Assembly (NCBI GenBank): GCA_029204225.1
Contig: CM055105.1
Coordinates: 17,247,353 to 17,311,352 of the forward strand
Direction: 5' to 3'
Source of the DNA: Diphasiastrum complanatum
Lineage: Eukaryota > Streptophyta > Lycopodiopsida > Lycopodiales > Lycopodiaceae
DNA length: 64,000 nucleotides
The notes under the pieces were generated by a model, which ran no database searches, was not told the origin of the DNA, and was given only the letters and a program-made list of their open reading frames with translations. Below are positions 46,571 to 57,306 of the stretch, one piece after another. Every line of letters begins with the position of its first letter. Within the stretch, counting starts at the first letter, position 1. The position numbers were made by a program, and so were the translations under genes.

Positions 46571-46718
46571 GCAGTGGGTGTTAGGCAGTAACTCCCACCT
46601 ACCGTTCCCATGCATGCTCACACTGGTGACTGGGCTAGAAGGGGCATTCTATAAGAGAGCGCATTGGCTAGGTGGATCAGACTAGCTTTGCTTTCCTGTT
46701 GTTACGTTGTTCCTAACA
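46571..46718 (+). repeat. Truncated 3' LTR of the deletion derivative
   Basis: Matches the last ~140 bp of the 44,135 LTR from CAGTGGGTGTT to CCTAACA. The first ~250 bp, including the inverted repeat, are missing. Confidence 0.82.
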
Positions 46719-47018
46719 TATACACAATGCTTAATAAACATTTTCACAGAAAAGGCCATGTCCACAAGATGATGACTACTCCTAACATGACTTAATTTGC
46801 GTCCTGTGACGATGTTGACAATGGACATAGATACCTTCATAACTTTCTAAACAACTTAGACCTTATCCTACTAAACAATAGTCACATAATATACTACTAT
46901 AATAAGCACACACAATAGACTTAAAAGTATCAAACTTCTGATTCTGAAGAACCTGCTAAGTACTGCACATATTTATTAGAGTCGATTAAAACTCCATGGT
47001 TTCCTTCAGCAGGACATT

Positions 47019-47068
47019 GCCTTTATTAGAAAGAGTGCACACAGCCTTTATTAGAAAGAGTGCACACA
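47019..47068. repeat. 25-bp tandem duplication, two copies
   Basis: GCCTTTATTAGAAAGAGTGC recurs exactly 25 bp later. Confidence 0.93.
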
Positions 47069-47138
47069 TAATAATGAACCTGAAAGTGCCACAGAATGGC
47101 TTATTAGCTCAACCATGCATGCATCATAGTTGTGCCGA

Positions 47139-47645
47139 ACCGTGGTTCGAACCGCCAGTTCGAATCAGCCCGGTTCGAACCGTTTTGTTTGGGTTTGAAC
47201 CGGAAAAAAAAATTAAATTATGTTTTTTTCAAAGAAAAAACAGTTCGAACCCATTTTTTTTTTTTACTTTTTAAAAACGGTTCGAACCGTTTTGTTTTGG
47301 CATTTTCCACAAAGGGAGAGAGTGAGAGAGCCTTTGGGGTTTTCTCTAGTGTTTCATTGGAAATTGTAATATGTATGTTGTACCGTGCGACATTAATGTT
47401 TTGAGTGACAAGTAACAATGATCAATCTTTCTACTCACATATGGAAGTTGGTAGTTACTAGCACATGTTACACATTAACACTAAGAAAGCACTTCTTTTT
47501 GACATAATCGAAGAGTAGAAACTAAGGGGGGGGGGGGGGGGGGGGACCCTAAAACTGATTCGCCGGTTCGAACCTGGAGAAGTCGATTCTTTCCCGATTC
47601 AAACCCGATTCAAACACGGTTCGAAAAGGCGATTCGAAAAGGTAC
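47139..47645. repeat. Cluster of GGTTCGAACC palindromes
   Basis: Exact GGTTCGAACC at 47,144, 47,172, 47,279 and 47,565, with near matches at 47,157, 47,190, 47,241, 47,618 and 47,632, split by ordinary sequence and a 20-bp poly-G (47,526-47,545). It could be one short non-autonomous element of about 500 bp. The strings resemble a tRNA B box but no tRNA fold is present. Confidence 0.75.
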
Positions 47646-47859
47646 CATTAAACATTGGCATGCATGTTCAAGCACAATAGAAGTGCATGGTCGTAATGCT
47701 TGATTATATCGCTGCATCATTCAATTACATGCACAAAATACACAACTTGATTCATTCAAAAGGTACACTATAACTGACTAGGGACTGTAAGTTGTCTCAG
47801 ATAGTGACATCCGATCTGCAATATGCTCGACACTGCTGTGTTCCATAGATCACCATGTG

Positions 47860-48475
47860 TTTCCTTCAAAATGTTCCACCCATGCACTTCAGTGTGCAAA
47901 GTGAATGTCTAGATCATACAAACGCATCACTCAACTCAAAAACTGGCCAAAGTCTGAAATATTGTCATTCAATACATTTTATTACTTCAGCCCTTTATTT
48001 GGCCAGGAACAGTCATCTGGGACAAGATTGATCTCAAAGAGTGTGATAATTGAATCAAGAAATAGGAACAGATCTTTTACAATCTTTCAAGACAGCATTC
48101 CAAACATAGAAGAAAACACACATGCTGCCTAAAACACAACTTTGAGAATATCAGGAAACTGAATTATGTCTCATTTTTCACAACATGTGTCACGAGGCAA
48201 TAGAACCAAGAGTGTCAAAATTGACCTTGCTTGCTAGCAGTGTACAGGTGTGCAGCAATCCTGGAATGACTCCATTATTAACCAATAGAACAACATCTTC
48301 CCTACACCAATTATTACAAAGAAAACACTTCTATCCACCATTCTCAGCAAGTGGGTGTATCAGAGTTGTTCATAAAAACTGCACACAACTAATATGGCAT
48401 GAAAGGCCATTTCAGCAAGTTCTTTAGAAACTGAGCACAATGAATGTTTTACCTCGCCACTAAGCCTACCAAGGT
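47860..48475 (-). other. Probable 3' UTR and downstream flank of MPP-beta
   Basis: AT-rich sequence without a supported frame directly after the MPP-beta stop. The poly(A) site cannot be placed with confidence. Confidence 0.4.
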
Positions 48476-51400
48476 TTAGTAGCGAAGCCAATATGTCCGG
48501 CGCCTAAACCAATTGTAGTCAGGAAGAAACTGGGTGGATCCCATGGAAGCAATGGCAACATCCTGTCACATCAATGATAAAAAAAACACTATAACCACTT
48601 GTATGCCTTCCTTCATCTTTTCGACTACTTCAACTGAAAACTTCAAAAGATAGATTTCACTTCTCGAGACTATTCAAAGTATATTGATACAAAAGCATAT
48701 TGGAAGTTTATCAAACTTAACAGACTGCCGAACGTCACTAGAACAAAATAATTGTACACTTCATTCGTACGCACGCCATGGATAATCAGCTCCAGTTAAG
48801 AACACTTCTCAAACACTAGAAACTGAAACATAACAACCAACCATTGAAAACATTCACCTTATCACAGATAAATCGATTGGCAGCTCTCTTCACAGTATCA
48901 GCATCAACCAAATCTATCCGTGCAAATAGTTCAGCAAGTGGCATTCGTCGGCCATAGGTCAAGAGCTATGACACAGAAAATTGTATAAGAATCCTATATT
49001 ACCAAAAACTTGAAGAACAAAATACCTATGGAACTCTGCAAAATCAATATGAATTGGTTCAAATAACTGCCAGAGCTTCCAGAGATCTCGTTTCAGAAAC
49101 AATTCAGAAGCTAACCTGGCGTCCAATGTCTTCAGCAACAGGACTCGTCCCATCCAGATGAAGTAAAAGGCATGCTTTCAACTGCACAGAAATAGGCATG
49201 TTAAAATCCTTGGCACAAGCCACCCAATCATCAACAGCCTTTACTGCCTTAGGTCTTATCACTGCTAGTTTAAAACTATCCATATTTCCAATGGAACTAG
49301 AACTAGGCTTAGGTGATGGACAGGACATAAGCCCAACACCAATATATCTTACCACTCCTTGCACGCTCACAGGCCACTTACTTATATTATAGCACACTGA
49401 TATAGCCATTATGTTACAGGTCTCAATGTATTAAATGTCTTCTGCAAGACGAGGGCTCATTCCTTCACCCTGGAAGTCCTCAGTCAAAACCTTCCACTAG
49501 ATGGGCCAAGTCATCATGATGTGACTCACTGTAGTTGATTCTAACATTCTAATAAATTACTCTACTAGCCCCCAAATCTCCAGTCCTCCTAGTCTGGTTC
49601 CAGCTGTTCTGCTTGCTGGTTTCTGAAGTATACAAGAAGAAGTATAGGGTTTAAGTTTATCAACTCTTAACAGATCCGGGACATTTTCTAGTCATGCGAT
49701 AAACCAGTAAACTTGTCACGCTAATTCACAAACCAGCCACCGTTCTACATGATTGTGAGCCTGAAATTTCTTAGATCTGTACAAAGTGATAAATCCTGAT
49801 CCTGACAGTTCTGCAAGTCGTTGAAGAGTACATGCATATCTCACAACATCTCGGGTCATCTGATGCATAGTTCCTGCCCTTCATTATATCTTGCTACAGC
49901 ATCCTTCCTACTCAAATCATAAATGCCAAAAACTGCAAGTCACATGCATGCTGGAGTTTCTAAGCAGACTTAAAAAGCTCAGTTTCTGTCTCTTTGACGG
50001 AGGCAAAGGCCAGACTCCACCGTGATGAAGGATAGCACTACAAAGGAAATATAGAATGCAAAATGTCTAGATGTCAAACTCAATGAGGCCTATAGATGTC
50101 ATGTCCATTAAATCAATCTCAAGTTTATGATAGTTTGCAATCTTAGATTTTTTTAAAAGAAAATGCGAAGTCACGCACCATCAAGTCCATCATGCATAAC
50201 TACGCAATAATGAAGTAGGAGCAAAATAATAACATGAAATCCTCACTCAAAAAGACTGTTCTTGGAATCCATATGCAAAGTTGTGTATAAATGATTCCAG
50301 CATGTTGAGCTCAGGAACACTGTAGAACTTCGAAGCAAAGACAACCACATGCAATCCTCAATTGCAAGATTAAACAAAATAGGGCCATTCATCACTTCAG
50401 TTTGCTCAAAACAACTACAAAACACCAAGAGAACATAGCCGACGAATATAGTGCACTGCTAAAGATAAAAAGCCTTGGCATAATAACACTAGCCACACCT
50501 TGTTGATAAAAGTAACCGAAAGTCCACTAATTTGGCAGATACCTTATCTGATGTGAGGATGTTAAATATGCTCAGCAAAGTCCTTAACTTTTGAACGGGA
50601 ACAGGAAAATCTCCAATGCAGCCTGGATTAGTCCACATAATCATGGCTACTCTATGCCACTGCTCAGCTGAATCAACACCTCATTTATACCTACTTCAAA
50701 ACTTAGAAATGCAACCACTCATGGCTAGTCCTCTTATGCACAATCATCACATATGCCAATCCAAGTGAAAACACTGACTTTGGATAGGATTGGTCCAGAC
50801 TCCATACAAAGAAAACAACTCAATGTGTGCTTAGCATTACATTTTTTGATAATTGCCATTTCCTAACTTCTTAATATTTACATACATACATCTTCTGTAC
50901 ATTCAATTAATCATGCCCTGCTACTACAAGACAGCTTAATGGAGCGACTTCAGTACTTTATATATCACCTATCAAAGATAACCGCTGCATAAAATTCGAT
51001 TACTCTGAACTGTACAAATAAAGAAATTAGGATACTGGCCCCAGAGTCTCATCTAGAGTGCATAAGTCCATAAATTATAGAGCTATTTGAGAAATGCACA
51101 ATTTTCTCACTATGCCAAAGTAGGATCACGGCATGCTTCTGGAACATCAGAAGTGTTAAATAGCATGTAGTAGGGAAGAAATTCATCACAATGTACACAA
51201 CAATAGAAAAACAACTAGCATTCCTAATCATGTACAAACTCTACTTCCGATATTCCAACCCACTACTTTTTTTTGGTAAATTTCAAGCCATGCACAGAGA
51301 TGAAATTCTGGGACTTGAGGTGACACGTGAGGAAAGATGTCGACGTGTAGAAGAGAGTAGATTCATCAACAATGACCACTTCAATAGAAAAGGAGCTTCA

Positions 51401-53475
51401 TTCCCCAATAGCATACAAACTCTATTTCCAATTATGTTATTTCTTATGGCATAATGACTTCTGGTTGAGAAACAAAACTTACACCGGACTGTCTTTTCTC
51501 TCTTTTTTATTCATTTTACAGTGCTTTCCTATGTACTCATAAAAATGACTTCAAAAATGTTCTAAATAGCATAAAAGACTAACCAAAGTATAATACAATA
51601 GGCAGAAATATAGAATGTATCAATCCATAAGCTAAAGCTTGGGCACAGATAACAATCTACCATGTAACAATGTGATCACAATTAAAAAGTTAAAAACAAA
51701 AGAATAACTGCCTTAATCTGTTAATCCAAACGGCAAAATCACAGCTCAGAGCGAAAAACTAGATCAAATGGAAAAACACAAGGAACAAACCTAGTAGCTA
51801 ACAAATAATTGCATGATGTAGAGCATAACATACTACATTTTACAACCATCCACAAAAACTTTAGATTCTAAACTCAATCTCGAGAGTAAAGACTGCAGAA
51901 CGAACTGAAGGGTATCCAGAATCTCGAGAGTAAAGGCTGAAGAACGAACTGAAGAATACCCAGGGGCCAGAATAACCCGACCCCATTCACAGCAGACAGT
52001 ATGTCTCAAAAAGACTTTTTCAAAAACCTGAAGAAAGATACCACTGCATGCAGATCATAGTTGCCCGTTCCAGAATGGAACCAGTTCAGAACACATTTCG
52101 AAATGCGTTCTGTTCCAGGATGGACCCAGAGAAAAAAAATATAGTACATACTATTTTTTTTTGTTTGTTTCCGCAAAATTCAGATCAACCCTTAGCTTAG
52201 AAATACTCTGCGATGAAGGCAACCATACTCTCTGCAATGAGGGCAACGATGCTCTAGGAAATGAAGGCCATGCTCTATGCATCTATTTCTGTATGTGGCT
52301 AAAAAACGCCCAATCCTACAATCCTTACATCCTCAAAAGTCTCTTACAGGTGGAATGCTAAATGTTCTGCTGAAACACTAACGATGGCTGATCTCTTCCG
52401 TGATGCAGGAACTAACCACTGTCTAAAGTGAGCTAAGTGATTGTGCCTGATGTTGCTTCTCGACTCTAACTTCACTTTTTAGCTCACAGACTTTGTTCAG
52501 CTGAAGCGATTCTGCAATTGGGACTCCCTCTTGTAGATACCTCATCGCTGCATCAAACATTGGTTCTCACTCCCTTTTGTGCAAGACAGTGATGGCAGCA
52601 GATGAAAACATGCATGCTCTTGCTGATGAATAAAGGTGGTTCAAGTTTATTCATGTAGTTTTGAGTATTTTTTATTATTATTTTTAAGACGTTTTGGTGC
52701 AGTATGTTCCAGAATGTACACTAAGTTTCGACCCCAAAATCTCGGAATGGGTTTCTGAGAAGCAGACTAAGTAGATTGTAATCAAGATGCAAGACATTTC
52801 AAAATTTGACTCAGCAAAATATAAAAAACAATATGTGAAAAATAGCAAGAATAATATGTTCAGCCTTTACGTGCTCCTTTTATTCCAAGAAATATAGCAT
52901 CAAATCACAACGTTTGAAAACTCACCTAGCCAAGCTCTAACTTGGAGAAAAACGATGCATCGTATTTAAAGAAATCAAAAAGGTTTGAAAGCCTTTGAAT
53001 TTTGAAGAATTGAAGCTGTGGCAAGCATGAACCAGAGACATGGAGCCGCCAAAGAAAGAAAGCAAGAACACATGAAAAATGCCAAAGACTGACAGAAACA
53101 TGGTAGACAAGGGAAAATAATGGCCTTACACAAAGGGCACCCTAATTTTGTTATCTATACATGTGAAATTTGTTTGGCATTTGGCACTAGTGTCAAAAGA
53201 GCTAACATAGCTTCTCAGTTGATATGAATATCATGGGTAAATCAAGACTCTGACTGGCAGGCAGCTTGTTACTTCATAAAATGGGGATCGTACAAAACAA
53301 AAACAAAGAACTGAATGTATGTCCTGTTTGCTCTTTGAATGAGATAAAAACATTATACAGTCAAACAGTGGCTAACCTGGTTGCGAGCACGAGCTACGTC
53401 ATCTTCAGCAACCCGATAAATCAGCCGAGCAACTTCATGCATGATTGCATATGAGAGGTCTCGTAGTGCATCTGG
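48476..53475 (-). CDS. MPPB: Mitochondrial processing peptidase subunit beta, last four coding exons
   Basis: MPP-beta is the catalytic subunit that removes mitochondrial presequences; in plants it is part of the cytochrome bc1 complex. Visible exons on the minus strand: 53,475-53,377 (33 codons, SYAIMHEVARLIYRVAEDDV), 49,181-49,116 (22 codons, LHLDGTSPVAEDIGRQ), 48,965-48,858 (36 codons, LLTYGRRMPLAELFARID) and 48,562-48,476 (28 codons plus TAA, ending NWFRRRTYWLRY). All junctions are phase 0 with GT-AG borders (for example CAG|GTTAGC, CATAG|CTC, AAG|GTGAAT). About 119 of the roughly 530 residues are here. The zinc-binding HxxEH part would lie upstream, outside the window. No stops or frameshifts, so probably functional. 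Confidence 0.93.
49182..53376 (-). other. 4.2-kb intron of MPP-beta
   Basis: Bounded by donor CAACCAG|GTTAGCC and acceptor TTTCTGTGCAG|TTG. AT-rich, with no recognisable retroelement protein. It includes a segment at about 52,055-52,750 starting ATCATAGTTGCCC with GTTCCAGAATGGAAC-type palindromes, similar in style to the 47.1-kb cluster, which begins CATCATAGTTGTGCCG. Confidence 0.85.
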
Positions 53476-54009
53476 CTGAAACCACAGAACTTGTCAAACA
53501 TTGCCAACTCTAGGAAATTAATAGCTCAAAAACCAAACTCATATAATGTGTACAGAGCGATGTGTTTTATAAATAGGCCATAATTATTTTCCACCAAAAT
53601 GCCTATTTTCCACAAACTTGCACAGAGCAAGAAAATTGTTGGGAGTAACAGAAGTTTCACAAGAGATAGAAAGGGTATGCAGTACAAGTCCTCTAACTGG
53701 TTACTTATGCATATGTTGTCCTAACATTTTTTCAAAGACTATTCAGATTAGGAAAAAACCCAAACATAGCATAAAACGAAGTGAAAGCAACCTAGAGTAA
53801 AATCTCTTCGAATGAATCATATAATCATTCAAGCCAATAAAATTACTAGCCCATATTTTGAGGCTTATATGTTCCAACATATTCCCACCCTGCTGTCCCT
53901 TATGAACTTATACATCACCATTTAAAATATTATAACTTGGGAAAACCCTTCAGAATGGTCAGAAGCTTTTTGCATCTACCTTCAGAACTGCTCTTGAACT
54001 ATTAACATC
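53476..54009. other. Intron sequence, no gene seen
   Basis: First part of the next MPP-beta intron (upstream in the gene). No further MPP-beta exon is recognisable here or in the rest of the window. Confidence 0.5.
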
Positions 54010-55715
54010 TCAATTATTGAAGCCGAGGGCTAAAAAATCAAACACTCATAGCCCCGGTTCAAAGGTCAATTTCTTTGTCCCATGGTCTGATCCCCTGACG
54101 TGGTCCCGTCGTGGATTGATTGGTGGAATTCGCGCTTTTTCATGCATGATTCTTCCGACGACATTAACATCAACCTGCCTATCATGTACCCACGAGGTAA
54201 AGTGTTTACTTGGTGGCAAGATATGAGGGTTGGGAGAATTTTTGCAAGGCTTTCAAGGTGGTCTTTCTTTCTATCCTGGATGATTTCAAGTTTTATCATC
54301 AATATGCGACGATACACATGGGGACCTGGCCCCTTGATCAATATTTGCAAGAATTCCAGGAGGTATATTCTCGTTATGCAGCTCGGTTAGATCCTCTTTT
54401 GGTTAAATTGCATTTCATACTGGGTTTCCCTAGAGATTACTAGCTAGAGGTTAGAAGGAACCAGCCTCTTACCCTCAATGATGCAGTTTGCTTCGCCCGT
54501 ATATACGATGACACTCGTATAGTGGCAAGGCCTGAGCCTGGTGTTCAGCCCGATGTAAAGGGCAAGAACCCGTTCTTTTCAAATAAAGGAAAAGACAAGG
54601 CGAAGGAGTCATCTTCTGGTCCGAGTAAGTCGAAGAAAAGATCTACCATGGACCAAGAGACCTTTGCAAAAGCCAGAAGCGACAATTTGTGCTTCAATTG
54701 CATGGAACCAGGTCATATGGCAAAGGAATGCCCAAAGAAAAGGAGGCAAGCTAAAGGGGCTTCATTTAAGACGCCAAGTAAGTCTAGCATTTCATGTATT
54801 GATCTTTCCTTTGCTAATAATTCTGCTTGTGAACATTGTTGCTTTAATACAGCAATTTTTCTAGCTCCAACTTATTGTAGAGGCTAAAGGTGGAAACAAA
54901 GCAAAGTGACCACCGGTATGTTGTAAAGCTGGCTACGGGAGTGGAAAGCCAAGTATGGGACCACATAGTCCCTGCCGATTCCAATTCAAGCCCATAAGGA
55001 TGATTTAGACTTTCATATTTTGAATCTAGATAAAGTAGATGTAATACTTGGTAAGGAGTGGTTCTATGAGAGGAATGAGTCGTTGAAGACAAACTATGTA
55101 AACCACAGTTTGTCGTTCTTGCAAAACGGCTCACTCATTTAACTGAATGGAAATGTCGATATCTCTTCTCCTATATGTTTTTTGCTTTAGAAACAATTGC
55201 ATGAATATTGTGAATCGCAATTCGTATTTATGTTGGTTAAAGAATTTTACTTATCATGAAAAATGCAATTTACAAAATTATAACATGCAACTTGCACTAA
55301 TGTCTAATAATCTAAAAGAAGAAAATTCGCCGAAAGGTGAGACCATTAGAAGACTTAGACAAGAAATCAGTGATGTTTTCCTAGAGCAGCTTCATGAGGG
55401 TCTTCCCCCCTCTAGGGGAGTTGACCACAGTATTAAACTCCTTCCTGGTAGCTCACCTGTATCTTTGTTTCCTTACAGGATGAGTACTACCGAAGAGGAT
55501 GAAGTTTATAGGCAACTGCAAAATTATCTTAAGATGGGCCATGTAAGGCCTAATAAGTTCCCTTGGGGGGCTCCTGTACTTTTAGTTGATAAAAAAGACG
55601 GAGGAACTCGTCTGTGTGTAGACTATAAATAGTTAAATAGTTTAACCACGAAAAACCGTTTACCCCTACCTCGAATGGATGAGCTGGTTGATCGATTACA
55701 AGGTGCAAGGTGCAG
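54010..55715 (+). pseudogene. Truncated Ty3/gypsy gag-protease-RT fragment
   Basis: Gag core pieces appear in two frames (ININLPIMYPRGKVFTWWQD, then FYHQYATIHMG..YLQEFQEVYSR). Next come a basic region and a CCHC zinc knuckle CFNCMEPGHMAKEC (54,690-54,735), protease-like remnants (RYVVKLATGVES; VDVILGKEWFYE) and the RT amino end (GLPPSRGVDHSIKLLPGSSP, FPWGAPVLLVDKKDG, LCVDYK) with a stop at 55,630. It ends near 55,715 (LPLPRMDELVDRLQGA), before the RT active site, where a different element begins. Several frameshifts and stops; no LTR seen. Confidence 0.88.
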
Positions 55716-56469
55716 ATCCTCAATTCTAATGTAGTATTCACGTTCAACTCTGATCTCAATGTCTTCCTTACTCGATGTATAACTTCCACGTACGATGACG
55801 TAGAATTCCATCATATGTCGATCCTTTTCATATAAACCTGCTTCATATGACTTCCCAATGTCTTGCTTTGTCTTCACGTCCCTTAGTGCATGTGTGTGAC
55901 CTCACACCACCTCCACACCTTGAAGATGGTCGAATCAACCTGCATATGATGATTGATCCCGTTCATTCAGTACCTCCTTGTTCTCTCGAATCTTGAACCT
56001 ATGCTCTGATACCATGTTAGAAAACCGACTTGCTCATACAAGTTACCCAAGACAATATTCTTATTGTTGTTAGACAATAGTCATACACATGAGAAAGGAC
56101 ACATACAACAATGATGAAGCATAATGATGAGATTTACTACAACTATGTCCCACTGCAAATGAACTAGGGCACGCTACATACTTATAGACAATAGTCTATG
56201 CCAAAAAGCAAAAGCAATCTAAAAGCAACCTTAAAGCAATTGCCTAATTAATGCCTCTATATAAGGTAAAAGCACCCAACACCTATCTATAGCAAAACTT
56301 GTGCTCCAAATCAAGCACTAGAATCCTGAACTTGAATCTAACAATTCTAGCTTGACTTTGCTAAATATAGGTAAAGGCCCCTAGAACTAGCACATAGGTA
56401 CGGCCCAATAATTCTAATTAATTCTAAACAATGTGAACGTTAACTCTAGCAACCACTGCCTGTTTCACA
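55716..56469 (-). repeat. LTR, PBS and leader of another LTR element, truncated
   Basis: The minus strand shows ...TTTTCTAACA then TGGTATCAGAGC (PBS at 56,003-56,014), so 56,015 is the end of a 5' LTR. The LTR probably extends to 56,469 (TGTGAAACAGG, minus), about 455 bp; that outer end is tentative. The leader (55,716-56,002) runs into the Ty3 fragment and has no recognisable gag. The ATAGGTTCAAG-type leader after the PBS suits copia elements, but class is not provable. Confidence 0.7.
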
Positions 56470-56574
56470 ACCTGCCCACCTCACTCTGACCACTCATAGC
56501 ATATGATGATTCCGGCTGTGTTCCACTTATGTTACGAGGGATGTTTCTGTTATGACATATGCCGAACAACTCAG

Positions 56575-56687
<113 letters not shown>

Positions 56688-56937
56688 CCCCCCCCCATGA
56701 TTACATTAGACGAGTCATCGACAAAGATTATCTTGATTGAACGTGGCATGATCAGTTGGGAGTCAAACTTGACTTCTATCGGCTTCACTTTTTGGAGACA
56801 TAAATGGCAAGATTCCTAGTTCTACCACACTACGTGTATTCTAGGCTATCACATGGTCTTAGATTCATATTGGGTCAACACTATGTCTCCTCACACCAGC
56901 TTGAGAATGAGATTGGACAGTTTCAAGGAACCCCACG

Positions 56938-57295
56938 TGTAATAGATCCTAACACCACAGTAGGGCAAACACTAACTGATCCACCCAACCTTGCCTACTC
57001 CCTGATATAGAGTAAGCCCCTCCTAGCCCAGTGTGAGGACTGGTAGCATGCTACTGCCAAGTGTCGGCCACGTGGCACTGACGTGGCCGACTGCACGTCG
57101 GGACCCAACTGGGGGCCCTATCCTGCTGACAGGGTCCCTAGGCTGTGTTAGGCCCGCCATGGCTATGGACCGTGCTGGGGCACACTACTCACATTGTCTT
57201 GCCCTGTGGGTCATGTACGCTGGACACGACCCTGACTGTGGTATCTGACCTATCTGTGTTCTCTAGGGTTCGGCACTGGTTACGAGCTCGTAACA
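56938..57295 (-). repeat. 3' LTR of the young chromovirus
   Basis: 358 bp. In minus orientation TGTTACGAGCTCGTAACCAG...GGATCTATTACA. The first 16 bases contain the palindrome TTACGAGCTCGTAA. A TATA-like CTCTATATCAGG lies near 57,001-57,012 (minus strand). Confidence 0.95.
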
Positions 57296-57306
57296 CTCCC
57301 TCCCCC
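57296..57306 (-). other. Polypurine tract
   Basis: The minus strand reads GGGGGAGGGAG directly before the LTR; the pol stop codon (TAA, 57,307-57,309) abuts it. Confidence 0.9.

Larger units (their letters stand above)
44135..46718 (+). mobile_element. Deletion-derivative Ty3 element
   Basis: Left LTR 44,135-44,528, a PBS-like sequence directly after it, a leader-like region rich in AGCGC, a non-homologous Pro-rich frame, an integrase fragment (46,015-46,499) and a truncated right LTR (46,571-46,718). Flanks GATAC (44,130-44,134) and TATAC (46,719-46,723) differ at one base and may be the target duplication. The LTR start TGTTACGAGACCGTAAC resembles TGTTACGAGCTCGTAAC of the 57-63 kb element, and the integrase piece is closely similar, so the two are relatives. 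Confidence 0.8.

Noticed and set aside
47144-47288. tRNA gene or SINE, because GGTTCGAATC-like strings match a Pol III B box
   Set aside because: No A box, no cloverleaf and no A-rich tail at a suitable distance; the strings are palindromic and clustered.
57033-57248. 71-codon frame repeated at 62,866
   Set aside because: It lies within the two 358-bp LTRs and is identical simply because the LTRs are.
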